Counted from the stretch's first letter, positions 22,447-32,033 are shown. The stretch: 32,033 nucleotides of DNA from an uncultured Chitinophagaceae bacterium (GCA_903884185.1 CAISDV010000047.1:1-32033); one strand, 5' to 3'. Translations and numbers: made by a program. The notes: a model not told the origin generated them from the sequence alone.

Positions 22447-24924
22447 ATGAGAATTCTGTTCTGGCTCTGTGTAATCACTTTGCCGTCCACTTATGTTTTT
22501 TCACAGCAATCTGCTTTTCCCAACAACACCGGGAAAATAACGGGGAGGGTATTGGATTCCCTTTCTAAAAAGCCTGTTGAATATTCAACCATCACAGTTT
22601 TTTTGAATGGGAATGCAAAACCTGTTGGGGGAACCATTGCCAACGATAAAGGGAGTTTTGAGATCGACAGCCTGGCACCGGGCAATTATACAATGACCAT
22701 AAGTTTTATTGGTTATGCTACTATTACTAAAAAAAATATTCTCATATCATCACCCGACAAAAGGATCAGCCTTGGGAATATTCTCATCAGCAATAGTCTT
22801 CAAAATCTTTCTCCTGTAACCGTCAACGCAGCACAAGGCCTGATAGAAAATAAAATTGACAAACTGGTATACAATGCAGAAAAAGATATCACCTCACAGG
22901 GAGGCGTGGCAATAGATGTGCTGAGAAAAGTGCCCTTATTGTCGGTTGATGTGAATGGCAATGTTGAATTAAATGGTTCTACAGGAGTGCGGATACTGAT
23001 CAATGGAAAACCTAGCGCCATTTTTGGCAACAAGGTATCGGATGCATTACGATCCATTCCTGCCAGCCAGATAAGTTATGTAGAAGTGATCAGCAGCCCT
23101 GGTGCCAAGTATGATGCAGAAGGTGTTGCAGGTATCGTTAATATCGTTCTCAAACAAAATAAGATACAGGGGATCAATGGGAGTGTAAATCTTTCTGCAG
23201 GTTCACAACTTGAATTAGGTGCTTTCAACTTAAATGCGCGCAAAGGTTCCTTTGGAGTAAATGCCGCTGTGAATGGCAATATGATCCTTTCAAGCAGCAC
23301 TGTTAATACTTTGGACCGGACATCTTTTGACATATATGGAAATCAAAAAAGATTACTCCAGGATGGTATGGGATCTTATGACAGAACCGGCTACTCACTG
23401 CAAACCGGGTTCGACTGGGATATCTCTAAAAAAGATAATCTCAGTGGCGCTATCAGCTATAATACTTTTACTTATTCTGACATGGGGCTTACCAACCAGG
23501 AATCAAAAAGTACTTATGGAGCAACAATATCGGATACCCTTTCACTCAGGAACAGCATGAACAAAGTGATATTCAGTTCTGTTGACTGGAATATAGATTA
23601 CAGGAAAACATTTCAGAAACCAGGGCAGGAATTATATATCTCTGTTCAATCTGGCAATGGCAACAATAATGTGGATTATGACCAGGAACAAAAATATACT
23701 TCCGCCAGCACTGCTTTTTCGGGAAGTAAAAACAATAATACATGGAGGAATACAGAGACCATTTTCAAGATCGATTATTCACAGCCACTTGACAAAACAA
23801 CCAGCCTCGAATTTGGTGCAAAAACTGCGCTTACACGCATCAACAGTAATTCTGATTATTATGGTTTGAGATCTTTGACACAATCCTATGTATTTGATCC
23901 CTCACAACTTAACAATATCATTTATAATAAGAACATCTATGCTGTATATGCATCGGTCACAGCAAGGCTTTTTAATTTCTTTGACATAAAGGCTGGAGTG
24001 CGTTATGAAAGAACAGATGCCAGCGCCAATTTCTCAAGCATGGATGTGACCTCGCTTCCAGGATACAATACTTTTGCCCCATCTGGCGTGATCTCACGTT
24101 CATACAAAAAAAATCAAACGATCAAGCTAAGTTATTCGCGCAGGATATTGCGGCCTGGATATCAGTCACTGAACCCTTTTGTAAATGCCAGCGACCCAAC
24201 AAATATCACCACCGGTAATCCTTACCTGAACCCGGAAATGATACATTATTTTGAGTTGGCCTATAACAGGTCTTACAAAAAAGGATATTCACTTTTTGTG
24301 TCATTGTATTACCGCTATTCAACAGATGATATACAGCCATATCTCTATTATTATCCATCACTCACTATCGGGGATTCTGTTTATAGAAATGTTGCGGTTA
24401 CCACTACAAAAAATGTTGGCACACAACAGGTAGCCGGGGTAAATATGTTAGGTGTACTTCCCTTCAGCCCCAAATTAAGTATGCGGGTAAATGTAGTGGT
24501 AGCGGGCAAGTATATTGAGAGCACATTAGTGCCTGGAAATACGGCCAGTAGTATTAATTACAAATTTAATATCAACACCACATACCGGCTTAGCGATGAT
24601 GTAGTGTTTGAGTTTTTTGGCGATTTTAATTCTCCCAGGCATGAGATACAAGGCATCACTCCTTCCTTCACCAGTTATAGCTTTGCCTGCAGAAAATATC
24701 TATGGAAGAAAAGAGGTAGTATCGCCTTCACCACAACTAATCCGTTAAACAGGTATGTTGACCAGCCCACAGAATTAAGCGGATATAACTTTAACAGCAT
24801 CGCATTAAAGCGCATCCCTTATCAATCTTTTGGGATCAATTTCTCTTATAGGTTTGGTAAACTCCAGTTCAGGAGAACAAAAAGAGAATTTAATGAGGAT
24901 ACAGTTCCAACAGATAACCAATAA
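22447..24924 (+). CDS. TonB-dependent outer-membrane receptor
   Basis: An 825-residue outer-membrane beta-barrel transporter. A signal peptide (MRILFWLCVITLPS to FSQ) is followed by a carboxypeptidase-regulatory-like domain (about 28-115: GKITGRVLDSLSKKPVEYST, GSFEIDSLAPGNYTMTISFIGY), a plug (about 130-235: VLRKVPLLSVDVNGNVELNG, VRILINGKPSA, YVEVISSPGAKYDAEGVAGIVNIVL) and the barrel with many alternating strands. The plug-barrel arrangement is that of the PF14905-like family of receptors without a SusD partner. The substrate is unknown. It follows the broken GntR regulator but need not depend on it. Confidence 0.9.
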   Translation: MRILFWLCVITLPSTYVFSQQSAFPNNTGKITGRVLDSLSKKPVEYSTITVFLNGNAKPVGGTIANDKGSFEIDSLAPGNYTMTISFIGYATITKKNILISSPDKRISLGNILISNSLQNLSPVTVNAAQGLIENKIDKLVYNAEKDITSQGGVAIDVLRKVPLLSVDVNGNVELNGSTGVRILINGKPSAIFGNKVSDALRSIPASQISYVEVISSPGAKYDAEGVAGIVNIVLKQNKIQGINGSVNLSAGSQLELGAFNLNARKGSFGVNAAVNGNMILSSSTVNTLDRTSFDIYGNQKRLLQDGMGSYDRTGYSLQTGFDWDISKKDNLSGAISYNTFTYSDMGLTNQESKSTYGATISDTLSLRNSMNKVIFSSVDWNIDYRKTFQKPGQELYISVQSGNGNNNVDYDQEQKYTSASTAFSGSKNNNTWRNTETIFKIDYSQPLDKTTSLEFGAKTALTRINSNSDYYGLRSLTQSYVFDPSQLNNIIYNKNIYAVYASVTARLFNFFDIKAGVRYERTDASANFSSMDVTSLPGYNTFAPSGVISRSYKKNQTIKLSYSRRILRPGYQSLNPFVNASDPTNITTGNPYLNPEMIHYFELAYNRSYKKGYSLFVSLYYRYSTDDIQPYLYYYPSLTIGDSVYRNVAVTTTKNVGTQQVAGVNMLGVLPFSPKLSMRVNVVVAGKYIESTLVPGNTASSINYKFNINTTYRLSDDVVFEFFGDFNSPRHEIQGITPSFTSYSFACRKYLWKKRGSIAFTTTNPLNRYVDQPTELSGYNFNSIALKRIPYQSFGINFSYRFGKLQFRRTKREFNEDTVPTDNQ

Positions 24925-24941
24925 TTAAAGCAAGGCGCCCA

Positions 24942-26345
24942 TCACCCCAGGTCAAATTCTTCATGCAGGTGTGGCACTTCAACACTGGCAAAACCATTTT
25001 GCAATAATCGCTGCTGAAAATCCAATTGTACTTTTTCTTCTCCGTGTACAATAAATACTTTTTTTATCAATGAAGGATTTTGGCAAGCAAGAAAATGAAG
25101 AAGGTCTTTGTAATCGCCATGAGCGCTCATACTGCGCATGGAACCTACTTCTGCCACTACATCATAAAATTCACCATAGATACGTACCTGCTTGGCGCCA
25201 TTCATTAGCCTGCCGCCAAGGGAATGCGGCTCGCAATATCCTACTAATAAAATTGTATTCTTCTGATCACCAATATTATTTGCAATATGATGTTTGATAC
25301 GCCCTGCATCTGCCATCCCGCTTGCTGAAATAATGACCATCGGCTGATGCATATCATTAATGGCCTTACTATCATCCACTGTCTTTGTAAATTTCAACCC
25401 AGGGAAATCAAACGGGTCCTGGTCTGTCTTTAATAATTCCCTGATCTTCTCGTTGAAATTTTCAGGGTGAGATTTTACAACCTCGGTTGCTTCAAGGCTA
25501 AGTGGACTATCAACAAATACGGGAACTTGCGGCAACTTGTTCTCTAATTGTAACTGGTTTAAGAAATACAATAATTCCTGTGTACGCCCCACGCTAAAAG
25601 AAGGAATGATCAGTTTTCCTTTTTTATCTACACAGGTCTTCACGATCCAGTCGTGCAAAATATCTTTCGTGTTCAAAACCTCTTCATGTAAGCTGTTACC
25701 ATATGTGCTTTCGATCAAAATATAATCTGCCTGCGGAAATTCAGAAGGCGAACACAATATCACATCTCCATACCTTCCTACATCACCACTAAAAGTAAGA
25801 TGTGTGGTTTTACCATTCTCCAGTAACCGAACATGAACTGCTGCGCTGCCAATGATATGCCCTGCATCAGTGAACATTACTTCGCCCTCATCACAAAAAC
25901 GAAACCATTGTCCATAAGTTGCCGTTTGCATCAGCGGTATCACGTCTTTTGCATCTTCAATGCCATACAACGGTTGGTACGGTGGCAATCCAAGCCTTGC
26001 CCTTTTTTTATTGATGAATTTGGTGTCGTCCCTTTGTATCTCTGCAGAATCTTCCAATAAAATAGAAGTGAGGTCTTTGGTAGCTGGTGTACAGCATATT
26101 GTTCCTTTAAAACCTTCCTTCACCAGTTTTGGCACTAATCCCGAATGATCAATATGTGCATGAGAAAGAAGCAGGTAATTTACTGTAGCAGCATCAAACC
26201 CAAGTGTCATATTCAGGTTGTCTGTTTCTTTTCCCAGTCCCTGGAACATACCGCAATCCAATAATATTTTTGTGCCGCTGTTAAGTGTGATCAAATGTTT
26301 GGAGCCGGTAACAGTTCTTGCGGCTCCATGAAAAGCGATCTTCAT
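24942..26345 (-). CDS. MBL-fold beta-CASP hydrolase (RNA-processing exonuclease type)
   Basis: A 467-residue metallo-beta-lactamase/beta-CASP enzyme, the YSH1/CPSF-like group. Motif 2 is H62-A-H64-I-D66-H67 (LLLSHAHIDHSGLVPKL), with GHIIGSAAVHVR and LTFSGDVGRYGD later in the MBL part. The beta-CASP part has VFVDSPLSLEATEVV, VIISASGMADAGRIKHHI, SAHGDYKDLLHFL and the final FIVHGEE. All of the metal-binding residues of the two-zinc site appear present. Likely a cytosolic RNase acting on RNA 3' or 5' ends; the substrate is unknown. It lies 45 bases after the hotdog gene on the same strand. Confidence 0.92.
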   Translation of the reverse strand: MKIAFHGAARTVTGSKHLITLNSGTKILLDCGMFQGLGKETDNLNMTLGFDAATVNYLLLSHAHIDHSGLVPKLVKEGFKGTICCTPATKDLTSILLEDSAEIQRDDTKFINKKRARLGLPPYQPLYGIEDAKDVIPLMQTATYGQWFRFCDEGEVMFTDAGHIIGSAAVHVRLLENGKTTHLTFSGDVGRYGDVILCSPSEFPQADYILIESTYGNSLHEEVLNTKDILHDWIVKTCVDKKGKLIIPSFSVGRTQELLYFLNQLQLENKLPQVPVFVDSPLSLEATEVVKSHPENFNEKIRELLKTDQDPFDFPGLKFTKTVDDSKAINDMHQPMVIISASGMADAGRIKHHIANNIGDQKNTILLVGYCEPHSLGGRLMNGAKQVRIYGEFYDVVAEVGSMRSMSAHGDYKDLLHFLACQNPSLIKKVFIVHGEEKVQLDFQQRLLQNGFASVEVPHLHEEFDLG

Positions 26346-26390
26346 CTTGGGAAATTTAATCGTTAAGGATATGGTTTAAATAAATCACTA

Positions 26391-26888
26391 TTATTTCTGT
26401 GCAGAGGCTTTGGCTTTATAACTCCAGCTAAAAACAAATTTTGCCACTTCTTCTCCCTGTTCATTTACTCCAATACTTGTACAATGTACGCTTGTTACTT
26501 CGCCTGTTTCTCTTGTTTTTGCGATCGCCTCTTCAATTTCTTTACCCTGGTTGCAGGTAAATATGATCTTGCCAATTGCCTTTTTATAAAACTCACCTTC
26601 CATTTTCACCACTAACATACTTACGCCGGGTTTCAGTTGATAGGTTTGCCCGAATGCCAGGATACCTGTACTCAATTCTGCAGCCATTGAGAGTACAGCA
26701 AAATAAACAGAGCGGAAAGGATTTTTATTTACCCAGCTAAAACGCACACTCACGGAGCTTGCTCCCGCAGTAAGTGATTGGATCCTCAGCCCCGAAATAA
26801 ATCCCATAGGTAATTTCTGCAAAAGGAATAGCCGGTACTTTACCGGGTTGGTGACCTGGTTTTTGAAAAGTTCGAAACGGGAGTTCAT
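26391..26888 (-). CDS. DUF4442-like hotdog-fold protein
   Basis: A 165-residue cytosolic protein with the features of the DUF4442/thioesterase-like hotdog family: an N-terminal helix (KYRLFLLQKLPMGFISGLRIQSLTAGASS), then a long helix AVLSMAAELSTGILAFGQ flanked by beta strands (VSVRFSWVNKN, SMLVVKMEGEFYKKAIGKIIF) and the end strand AKFVFSWSYKAK. No catalytic residue can be assigned with certainty. Its ATG overlaps the TAA of the thioredoxin-like gene by one base (TAATG), so the two are translationally coupled. Confidence 0.82.
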   Translation of the reverse strand: MNSRFELFKNQVTNPVKYRLFLLQKLPMGFISGLRIQSLTAGASSVSVRFSWVNKNPFRSVYFAVLSMAAELSTGILAFGQTYQLKPGVSMLVVKMEGEFYKKAIGKIIFTCNQGKEIEEAIAKTRETGEVTSVHCTSIGVNEQGEEVAKFVFSWSYKAKASAQK

Positions 26889-27409
26889 TATAGGTTCTTA
26901 TAGTTGGCCGGGTTAAGTGCCACTGGCGACCAGTCGTGCAAAAAATCCAATACTTTGGTCTTATTATACCCATTCCCCTGTTCCAGGTAAGAAGAATTTT
27001 GTGTGTGCAGGCGATTGCCCGCTTCATCCAGTATAATAAATACAGGGAAGCCAAAACGCTGGGCAAATCCGTATTTGGAAAATGTTTCCGAGTTTTTATT
27101 CTCAGGACTCCAGTTCAGGTGATAGACTATATAGCCTGCTTTCATAGCAGAATCCATTTGCTTGTCCTCTGTTGTGAATTTATTAAAGCGCAGGCACCAT
27201 ACACACCAGTTGCCACCCGCCTGGATCAGCACATGTTTACCTTCTTTTTTAGCTTGCATCACTGCTGCTTTAATACCTGCTTCTGCATTTGCCGTTGGGT
27301 CATATAGTTTAACTGCCTCTGTTTTAATGGTATCTGTAACTGCAGCACTGACCTGCCCGGCAGAAAAAATCAAAAGGAAGAGAATGATGATGAATACTGG
27401 CTTTTTCAT
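26888..27409 (-). CDS. Periplasmic thioredoxin-like protein
   Basis: A 173-residue exported thioredoxin-fold protein. Signal peptide MKKPVFIIILFLLIFSAGQV to SAA, then a fold of the thioredoxin_7/DUF255-like type with the active site C69-V-W-C72 in AGGNWCVWCLRF and the cis-Pro loop FGFPVFIILDEAGN. The ATG at 27409 is used because it begins the signal peptide; the in-frame ATG at 27439 would bury it. Likely a periplasmic disulfide reductase or cytochrome-maturation helper; the partner is not known. It is followed by the hotdog gene with an overlapping stop and start. Confidence 0.88.
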   Translation of the reverse strand: MKKPVFIIILFLLIFSAGQVSAAVTDTIKTEAVKLYDPTANAEAGIKAAVMQAKKEGKHVLIQAGGNWCVWCLRFNKFTTEDKQMDSAMKAGYIVYHLNWSPENKNSETFSKYGFAQRFGFPVFIILDEAGNRLHTQNSSYLEQGNGYNKTKVLDFLHDWSPVALNPANYKNL

Positions 27410-27560
27410 ATAAGGAGTTTGATTATTTGCGTTATGCAATCTACTGTATTCTGCTGAAAGATTTCTGATGCCTTAACAAAAATTTCGCTTTGAAATATGA
27501 AAACTATTGTAGTAACTTTCTGTCACAATTTTCCACCTCTTCAGACAATCTCAAAATCAT

Positions 27561-28052
27561 ATGCATACCACACTCCGCTTGCCATCTGTCAGGCTGGCCT
27601 GTCTTTTTTTGCTCGCCACCCTCGGACTGTTTACTTCCTGTAAACACAAAAGAAAACTGATCGATGTAAATCCTGAATTCAGCCGGTATATAGATGCGTA
27701 TACATCGGGTACCATTTCCAAAAAGAATACTATCCGTATTCAATTGGCCGGTGATGCAAATACCGAAGATGCTGCAAAAGTTCTCGAGATCATTTACCCT
27801 GAGAATGATGCAAAGATCTATGTGCCTTTGGAATTAAGTGGTGAGAAAGGGCGTACTGTTTTCACTGCCACTCATCGAAACCCCAATGCCAAATTATTCT
27901 GGCATATAGATGATGAATTTGCCGGCACTACAGAACGGTTTCATCAACTGGGACTCAATCCTCCGCCTGGCAAACACATCCTTACAGTTGTAGACCAGGA
28001 TGGCAACAGTGTGAGCAGGAGGTTTGAGATATTGCAGAAAGAGAAGAATTGA
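27561..28052 (+). CDS. Chimaeric lipoprotein: alpha-2-macroglobulin head joined to PBP1C C-terminal domain
   Basis: A 163-residue protein that looks like the two ends of two larger genes. Residues 1-about 70 (lipobox FTSC, C27; then LIDVNPEFSRYIDAYTSG and TIRIQLAGDANTE) match my memory of the N-terminus of Bacteroidota alpha-2-macroglobulins (about 1,800 residues). Residues about 74-160 (IIYPENDAKIYVPLELSGEK, TATHRNPNAKLFWHIDDEF, PPPGKHILTVVDQDGNSVS) match the BiPBP_C domain at the end of penicillin-binding protein 1C. These genes are commonly neighbours in Bacteroidota. An internal deletion joining them in frame explains the sequence. Whether the product is functional is unknown. Confidence 0.6.
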   Translation: MHTTLRLPSVRLACLFLLATLGLFTSCKHKRKLIDVNPEFSRYIDAYTSGTISKKNTIRIQLAGDANTEDAAKVLEIIYPENDAKIYVPLELSGEKGRTVFTATHRNPNAKLFWHIDDEFAGTTERFHQLGLNPPPGKHILTVVDQDGNSVSRRFEILQKEKN

Positions 28053-28063
28053 TCCAGGCATTT

Positions 28064-28801
28064 CTACAACAACAATGCCGCCAACGCATAATCAGCAAAG
28101 AGTATCAGGATACAACTTACCACTACCGCACTGGTACTGGCACGGCCAATCTCCAGCGCACCTCCTTTTACATGGTATCCATAATAGGCAGGAATACTAC
28201 TTACAATAAAAGCAAAAGTGTAGGATTTATATAAAGCGAAAGTGATATTATATAAGTTGAGGTTCTGCCTCAGCCCCATATCAAAAATATCTGTTGCAAG
28301 AATACCTGTAAAACTTCCCGCCATGCGGCCTCCCCAAATTCCGAGCACCGCCGAAATAACTATCAAACAAGGTATCACCAGTAACGATGCCAGTATTCTT
28401 GGCATTACGAGATAACTTTTTGTATTGATACCCATGATCTCCAATGCGTCGATCTGTTCGCTGATGCGCATGTTACCCAATTCACTGGCGATTTTACTTC
28501 CCACCACTCCTGCCAACACAATACTGACTACCGTGGGAGAAAGTTCCAGTATCATACTGTCGCGCACAATTTGTGCAATAGTGGATGCAGGAACCAGCGG
28601 ACTCACCAACTGGTATGCAGTTTGCACGGTTGTTACCGCACCCAGGAATAAAGAGATGATGATAACAATGGGCAATGCACCCACCCCGATCTCCACGCAC
28701 TGGTGCATGAATTCCTTCCAGTACATCTTATAATTTTCGGGCCGCTTGAACATGCCTTTGAGCATGATCAGGTAAGCGCCTAAATGGGTGAAAAAGGTCA
28801 T
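28064..28801 (-). CDS. MlaE-family ABC transporter permease
   Basis: A 245-residue inner-membrane permease with about five or six helices. The family's segments are visible: an amphipathic N-terminal interfacial helix (YLIMLKGMFKRPENYKMYWKEF), LPIVIIISLFLGAVTTVQTAYQL, the loop VGSKIASELGNMRISEQIDALEIMG that contacts the ATPase, and LVMPRILASLLVIPCL. In Mla-type systems it works with an MlaF ATPase and an MlaD (MCE) protein to move phospholipids between the membranes. Neither partner is in the window; they may lie elsewhere. It starts 17 bases after the malic enzyme stop and may be in the same transcript. Confidence 0.92.
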   Translation of the reverse strand: MTFFTHLGAYLIMLKGMFKRPENYKMYWKEFMHQCVEIGVGALPIVIIISLFLGAVTTVQTAYQLVSPLVPASTIAQIVRDSMILELSPTVVSIVLAGVVGSKIASELGNMRISEQIDALEIMGINTKSYLVMPRILASLLVIPCLIVISAVLGIWGGRMAGSFTGILATDIFDMGLRQNLNLYNITFALYKSYTFAFIVSSIPAYYGYHVKGGALEIGRASTSAVVVSCILILFADYALAALLL

Positions 28802-28818
28802 ATCCGGGTTTTACGAAA

Positions 28819-31164
28819 TTATTTTTTTCTTTTCTTCAGCCTTTGCCACCACTTGCTTTTCTGCACTTCTTCATTGATATCGCCTTTGCATTTTAATTGC
28901 GCATCTACTACCGCAACCAATGCCATGTTGATGATATTGCGTACCGAACTTCCCAATTGCAATACGTGGACGGGTTTTTTCAATCCCAACAAAATAGGGC
29001 CAATGGCATCAGCGCCACCTATTTCTTTCAGCAGGTTATAAGCAATATTGCCCGCAGTTAAATTAGGGAAGATGAGCACATTCACATTCTCATTCACCAG
29101 GTCACTGAACGGATAATTGTCTTTCAATATTTCTTTATTGAATGCCATACTGCCCTGCATCTCGCCATCAACGATCAATGAAGGGTTATCGCGCTTCAAG
29201 ATCTTCACTGCATCAGAAACCATTTTCGCTTCGGGCGAATCACTGCTTCCGAAATTGCTATAACTGAGCATGGCAATTCGCGGCATCAAATTAAAGTTGC
29301 GTACTTCTTGTGCTACCAACATCGTAATATCTGCCAGTTCCTGCGCCGTTGGATTAAAGTTGACAGTTGTATCTGCCAAAAACAACGGGCCTCTCTTGGT
29401 CAATAACAAATACATCCCAGCAATTTTTTTCACGCCCTCTTCCGTACCAATGATATGCAATGCCGGGCGTATCGCATCTGCATAATTTTTTGTCAGGCCA
29501 GAAAGCATGGCATCTGCATCACCTGTTTCCACCATCATGCAGCCAAAATTATTCCTATCCTTCATCACCTTCAAGCTCTCATATTGATTGAATCCTTTGC
29601 GCTGGCGTTTCTTAAAGAACAATTCACTGTAAAACTCACGCTTCGCTTCCATTTCATCGCTTCTTGGATCGATGATAGGAATATCAGTAAGGTCAATATT
29701 GTTTTCTTCTGCTATCTTCCTGATCTTGATCTCATTCCCTAATAATATTGGGTAAGCAATGCCATCATCATACGCAATACTTGCCGCTTTTAAGATCTTC
29801 TGGTTATCCGCTTCGGCAAAAACTAATCTCTTTGGATTGCGCCTGGCTTTATTACCGATCACACGCATTAACTGGTTATCAAGACCTAATCGTTTATTCA
29901 GTTCCACTGTGTATGTATCCCAGTTACCGATTTGCTTTTGCGCTACACCACTTTCCATGGCAGCTCTTGCAACAGCGGGAGCAACCGTAGATAATAATCT
30001 TGGATCAACCGGTTTGGGAATAATGTATTCAGGGCCAAAGGACATATTCTTCTGGCTGTATGCAAGGTTCACAATATCCGGTACGGCTGTTCTTGCCAAC
30101 TCTGCCAATGCTTTTACAGCAGCCAGTTTCATCGCTTCATTAATGGTTGTGGCGCGAACATCCAATGCACCACGGAAGATGTAAGGGAAACCCAACACAT
30201 TATTTACCTGGTTAGGATAATCGCTTCTTCCTGTTGCCATGATCACATCCTTTCTTGCAGCGATCGCTTCTTCATAAGGAATTTCAGGATCGGGATTCGC
30301 CATGGCAAATACGATCGGGTTCTTCGCCATCGCTTTTATCATGTCTCCATTTACCACATTGCCAACGCTTAAGCCTATAAATACATCGGCATCTTTAAAT
30401 GCTTTTTCAAAAGTGATATCGCTTTTCTTTGCACTTACGGCAAACCTCTTTTTTATTTCATCAAGGCCTTCTCTTCCCTGGTGAACAACTCCTTTCCTGT
30501 CGAACAACATAAAGTTTTCATACTTCGCTCCCAATGCCACATACAACTGGCAACAAGCCATCGCTGCAGCACCTGCACCATTTACCAAAAAACTTACTTT
30601 ATCTATTCTTTTCTTTTGAATTTCCAGTGCATTCAATAATGCTGCACCACTAATGATCGCTGGTCCATGCTGATCGTCGTGCATCACAGGTATCTTCAAT
30701 TCTGCACGAAGCTTTTGTTCGATATAAAAACATTCAGGCGCTTTTATATCTTCAAGATTGATACCGCCGAATGTAGGTTCCAGCGCTTTCACGATCTGTA
30801 CAAACTTCTCAGGATCGGTCTCATTAATCTCAATATCAAACACATCAATATCAGCAAATATTTTAAAAAGTACGCCCTTGCCTTCCATCACAGGCTTACT
30901 GGCTTCTGGACCGATATTGCCCAGTCCTAACACAGCAGTACCATTACTGATCACTGCTACCAGGTTTCCTTTAGCGGTGTATTTATAAACATCTTCGGGA
31001 TTCTTTGCTATCTCGAGACAGGGCGCAGCCACACCGGGACTATAAGCCAGGCTCAAATCTTTCTGCGTCTTGGCCTCTTTGGTAGGCACCACTTCTATCT
31101 TGCCGGGACGGCCAGATGAATGATACTCCAGTGCCTGCTCTTTGCGTATGTCCTTTTTTTCCAT
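28819..31164 (-). CDS. maeB: NADP-dependent malic enzyme with phosphotransacetylase-like domain
   Basis: A 781-residue cytosolic enzyme converting malate to pyruvate and CO2 with reduction of NAD(P). The malic domain (about 1-430) has [48 protein letters not shown] and the NAD-binding [16 protein letters not shown], then [16 protein letters not shown]. The C-terminal domain (about 440-770; [26 protein letters not shown]-independent repeats, [15 protein letters not shown]) belongs to the phosphate acetyl/butyryltransferase family and is the normal MaeB fusion, usually regulatory. Full-length and ordinary. Confidence 0.95.
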   Translation of the reverse strand: MEKKDIRKEQALEYHSSGRPGKIEVVPTKEAKTQKDLSLAYSPGVAAPCLEIAKNPEDVYKYTAKGNLVAVISNGTAVLGLGNIGPEASKPVMEGKGVLFKIFADIDVFDIEINETDPEKFVQIVKALEPTFGGINLEDIKAPECFYIEQKLRAELKIPVMHDDQHGPAIISGAALLNALEIQKKRIDKVSFLVNGAGAAAMACCQLYVALGAKYENFMLFDRKGVVHQGREGLDEIKKRFAVSAKKSDITFEKAFKDADVFIGLSVGNVVNGDMIKAMAKNPIVFAMANPDPEIPYEEAIAARKDVIMATGRSDYPNQVNNVLGFPYIFRGALDVRATTINEAMKLAAVKALAELARTAVPDIVNLAYSQKNMSFGPEYIIPKPVDPRLLSTVAPAVARAAMESGVAQKQIGNWDTYTVELNKRLGLDNQLMRVIGNKARRNPKRLVFAEADNQKILKAASIAYDDGIAYPILLGNEIKIRKIAEENNIDLTDIPIIDPRSDEMEAKREFYSELFFKKRQRKGFNQYESLKVMKDRNNFGCMMVETGDADAMLSGLTKNYADAIRPALHIIGTEEGVKKIAGMYLLLTKRGPLFLADTTVNFNPTAQELADITMLVAQEVRNFNLMPRIAMLSYSNFGSSDSPEAKMVSDAVKILKRDNPSLIVDGEMQGSMAFNKEILKDNYPFSDLVNENVNVLIFPNLTAGNIAYNLLKEIGGADAIGPILLGLKKPVHVLQLGSSVRNIINMALVAVVDAQLKCKGDINEEVQKSKWWQRLKKRKK

Positions 31165-31269
31165 AATAGTTTTTTTGGTGTCTCAACAAAAATGCTTCCT
31201 TCTTACTCTCCGACAGTCGTGCAAAATACGAAAATGCAAAAGAATCAATATCAAACAGCCGTTAGGGGT

Positions 31270-32033
31270 TTATGGCAGTAATGATAATTGTATATGCGAA
31301 GGAAACTGTGCGGAACGAAAAATGGATTGTGTTGCGATCCGGAAGTCAGCTTCCTTTGCTTCAAAAATATTTGGTACAAATGTTTGCGGGTTACGATCTA
31401 TGATCGGGAACCATGAACTCTGTACCTGTACCATAATACGATGACCTTTTTTAAATACATGATTGAGGCTGTGAAGATCAATGGTATATTCTTCAGTTTT
31501 ACCAGGCTTTATTGCTTCAGGAATTTCAAAACTCTTTCTGAATCTTCCGCGAAAAACATCATTTGCCACCATAAATTGATAACCCGCCATCTTTGGTTCT
31601 TTTGAATAATGCTCAGGATACACATCAATTAATTTTACAACCCAATCTGCATCGCTACCTGTAGATGCAGCAAATAATTTCGCCAATATATTTCCCGTAA
31701 CAGTTACATCCTGTTGCAAAGTATCCGTTTGCCAACTTAATACATCGGGCCTGTTATTCACAAAGCGCTGGTCTTCGGTCAACCATGTGTACCAACGGGA
31801 GCCGGGCCCATACGTTTCTTCTATCGGGCGCGTACGGTATGGTACGGGGTGAGCGGGGTCAGACACATAGTTATCAAAACCTTTCGCATCAGTGTCAGCA
31901 GGTTTGTCAAAAGATAATTTTCCATCTGCATGAAAATAGAGGTTTGTCTTCACTGCCTCTTTTGGCGGCCAGCTATTATAAGTCTTCCAGGTGTTTGTTC
32001 CTGTTTGAAAAGTAGTGGCCTCAGCAAAATTGC
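31270..32033 (-). CDS. CocE/NonD-family hydrolase, C-terminal part (5' end outside window)
   Basis: The reading frame is open from 31270 to the window edge, so at least 254 residues are visible and the start lies beyond. The visible part ends the alpha/beta-hydrolase (TNTWKTYNSWPPK) and carries the C-terminal jelly-roll domain of the CocE/X-Pro dipeptidyl-peptidase S15 family (RPDVLSWQTDTLQQDVTVTG, AASTGSDADWVVKLIDVYPE, YTIDLHSLNHVFKKGHRIMVQ, SSWFPIIDRNPQT). The catalytic Ser would be upstream of the window. A GTG at 31953 is an internal codon and not a plausible start. Such enzymes hydrolyse esters, amides or X-Pro peptides. Confidence 0.85.
   Translation of the reverse strand, partial: NFAEATTFQTGTNTWKTYNSWPPKEAVKTNLYFHADGKLSFDKPADTDAKGFDNYVSDPAHPVPYRTRPIEETYGPGSRWYTWLTEDQRFVNNRPDVLSWQTDTLQQDVTVTGNILAKLFAASTGSDADWVVKLIDVYPEHYSKEPKMAGYQFMVANDVFRGRFRKSFEIPEAIKPGKTEEYTIDLHSLNHVFKKGHRIMVQVQSSWFPIIDRNPQTFVPNIFEAKEADFRIATQSIFRSAQFPSHIQLSLLP

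Noticed and set aside
31221-31255. Possible Bacteroidota promoter before the malic enzyme gene (TTTG and TATTTTGC on the minus strand)
   Set aside because: The -7 box has one T fewer than the TAnnTTTG consensus and the spacing is at the long end, so it is not strong enough to list.

Overview
The window looks like a chromosomal segment of a Bacteroidota bacterium, most likely a Chitinophagaceae-like member. The evidence is the moderate-to-low GC by eye, a TonB-dependent receptor with a carboxypeptidase-like N-terminal repeat, a DUF5777-type barrel, lipoproteins with short lipoboxes, no clear Shine-Dalgarno sequences, a malic enzyme fused to a phosphotransacetylase domain, and a GntR/LacI-type hybrid regulator. 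I saw no tRNA, rRNA, CRISPR array or insertion sequence. Coding density is high and no gene-free stretch exceeds about 300 bases.

Layout. (a) 1-4.1 kb: a family 3 glycoside hydrolase split by a one-base frameshift, divergent from a sialidase-fold protein. (b) 4.2-9.6 kb: DoxX protein, GNAT acetyltransferase, MFS exporter, beta-carbonic anhydrase, FMN-binding PNPOx-fold protein, tandem universal stress protein and a small conserved protein. Three arrays of a degenerate heptanucleotide (G-R-G-A-T-R-N) lie between these genes. (c) 9.6-11.9 kb: zinc alcohol dehydrogenase, a small lipoprotein, a small Cys-rich protein and a coiled-coil protein. (d) 11.9-21.1 kb: a soluble PAS histidine kinase and a receiver-CRP/FNR fusion, followed on the same strand by an eight-gene redox cluster: EB_dh-type haem lipoprotein, small cytochrome-like lipoprotein, DUF5777 barrel, cytochrome c, small twin-Arg protein, Tat Fe-S lipoprotein, NrfD-type quinol membrane subunit, and an Ig-like membrane-anchored protein. 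(e) 21.2-24.9 kb: a GntR-type regulator that has lost most of its DNA-binding head, then a TonB-dependent receptor. (f) 24.9-32 kb: beta-CASP metallo-hydrolase, hotdog protein, thioredoxin-like protein, an apparent alpha-2-macroglobulin/PBP1C fusion remnant, an MlaE permease, malic enzyme, and the C-terminal part of a CocE/NonD hydrolase running off the edge.

How it may work together. The redox cluster has the parts of a quinol-oxidising respiratory module (NrfD + four-cluster Fe-S protein + c-type cytochromes) but no molybdopterin catalytic subunit. It does have an outer-membrane-type barrel and lipoprotein cytochromes. Its promoter region carries two TGAT-N4-ATCA palindromes (FNR-type), the universal stress gene carries two more, and one-mismatch versions precede the second half of the cluster and the Cys-rich protein. 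The adjacent receiver-CRP fusion keeps the Glu and Arg of the CRP/FNR recognition helix. I infer an oxygen- or redox-responsive regulon with its own two-component regulator and an uncharacterised electron-transfer complex. This is the most interesting system in the window.
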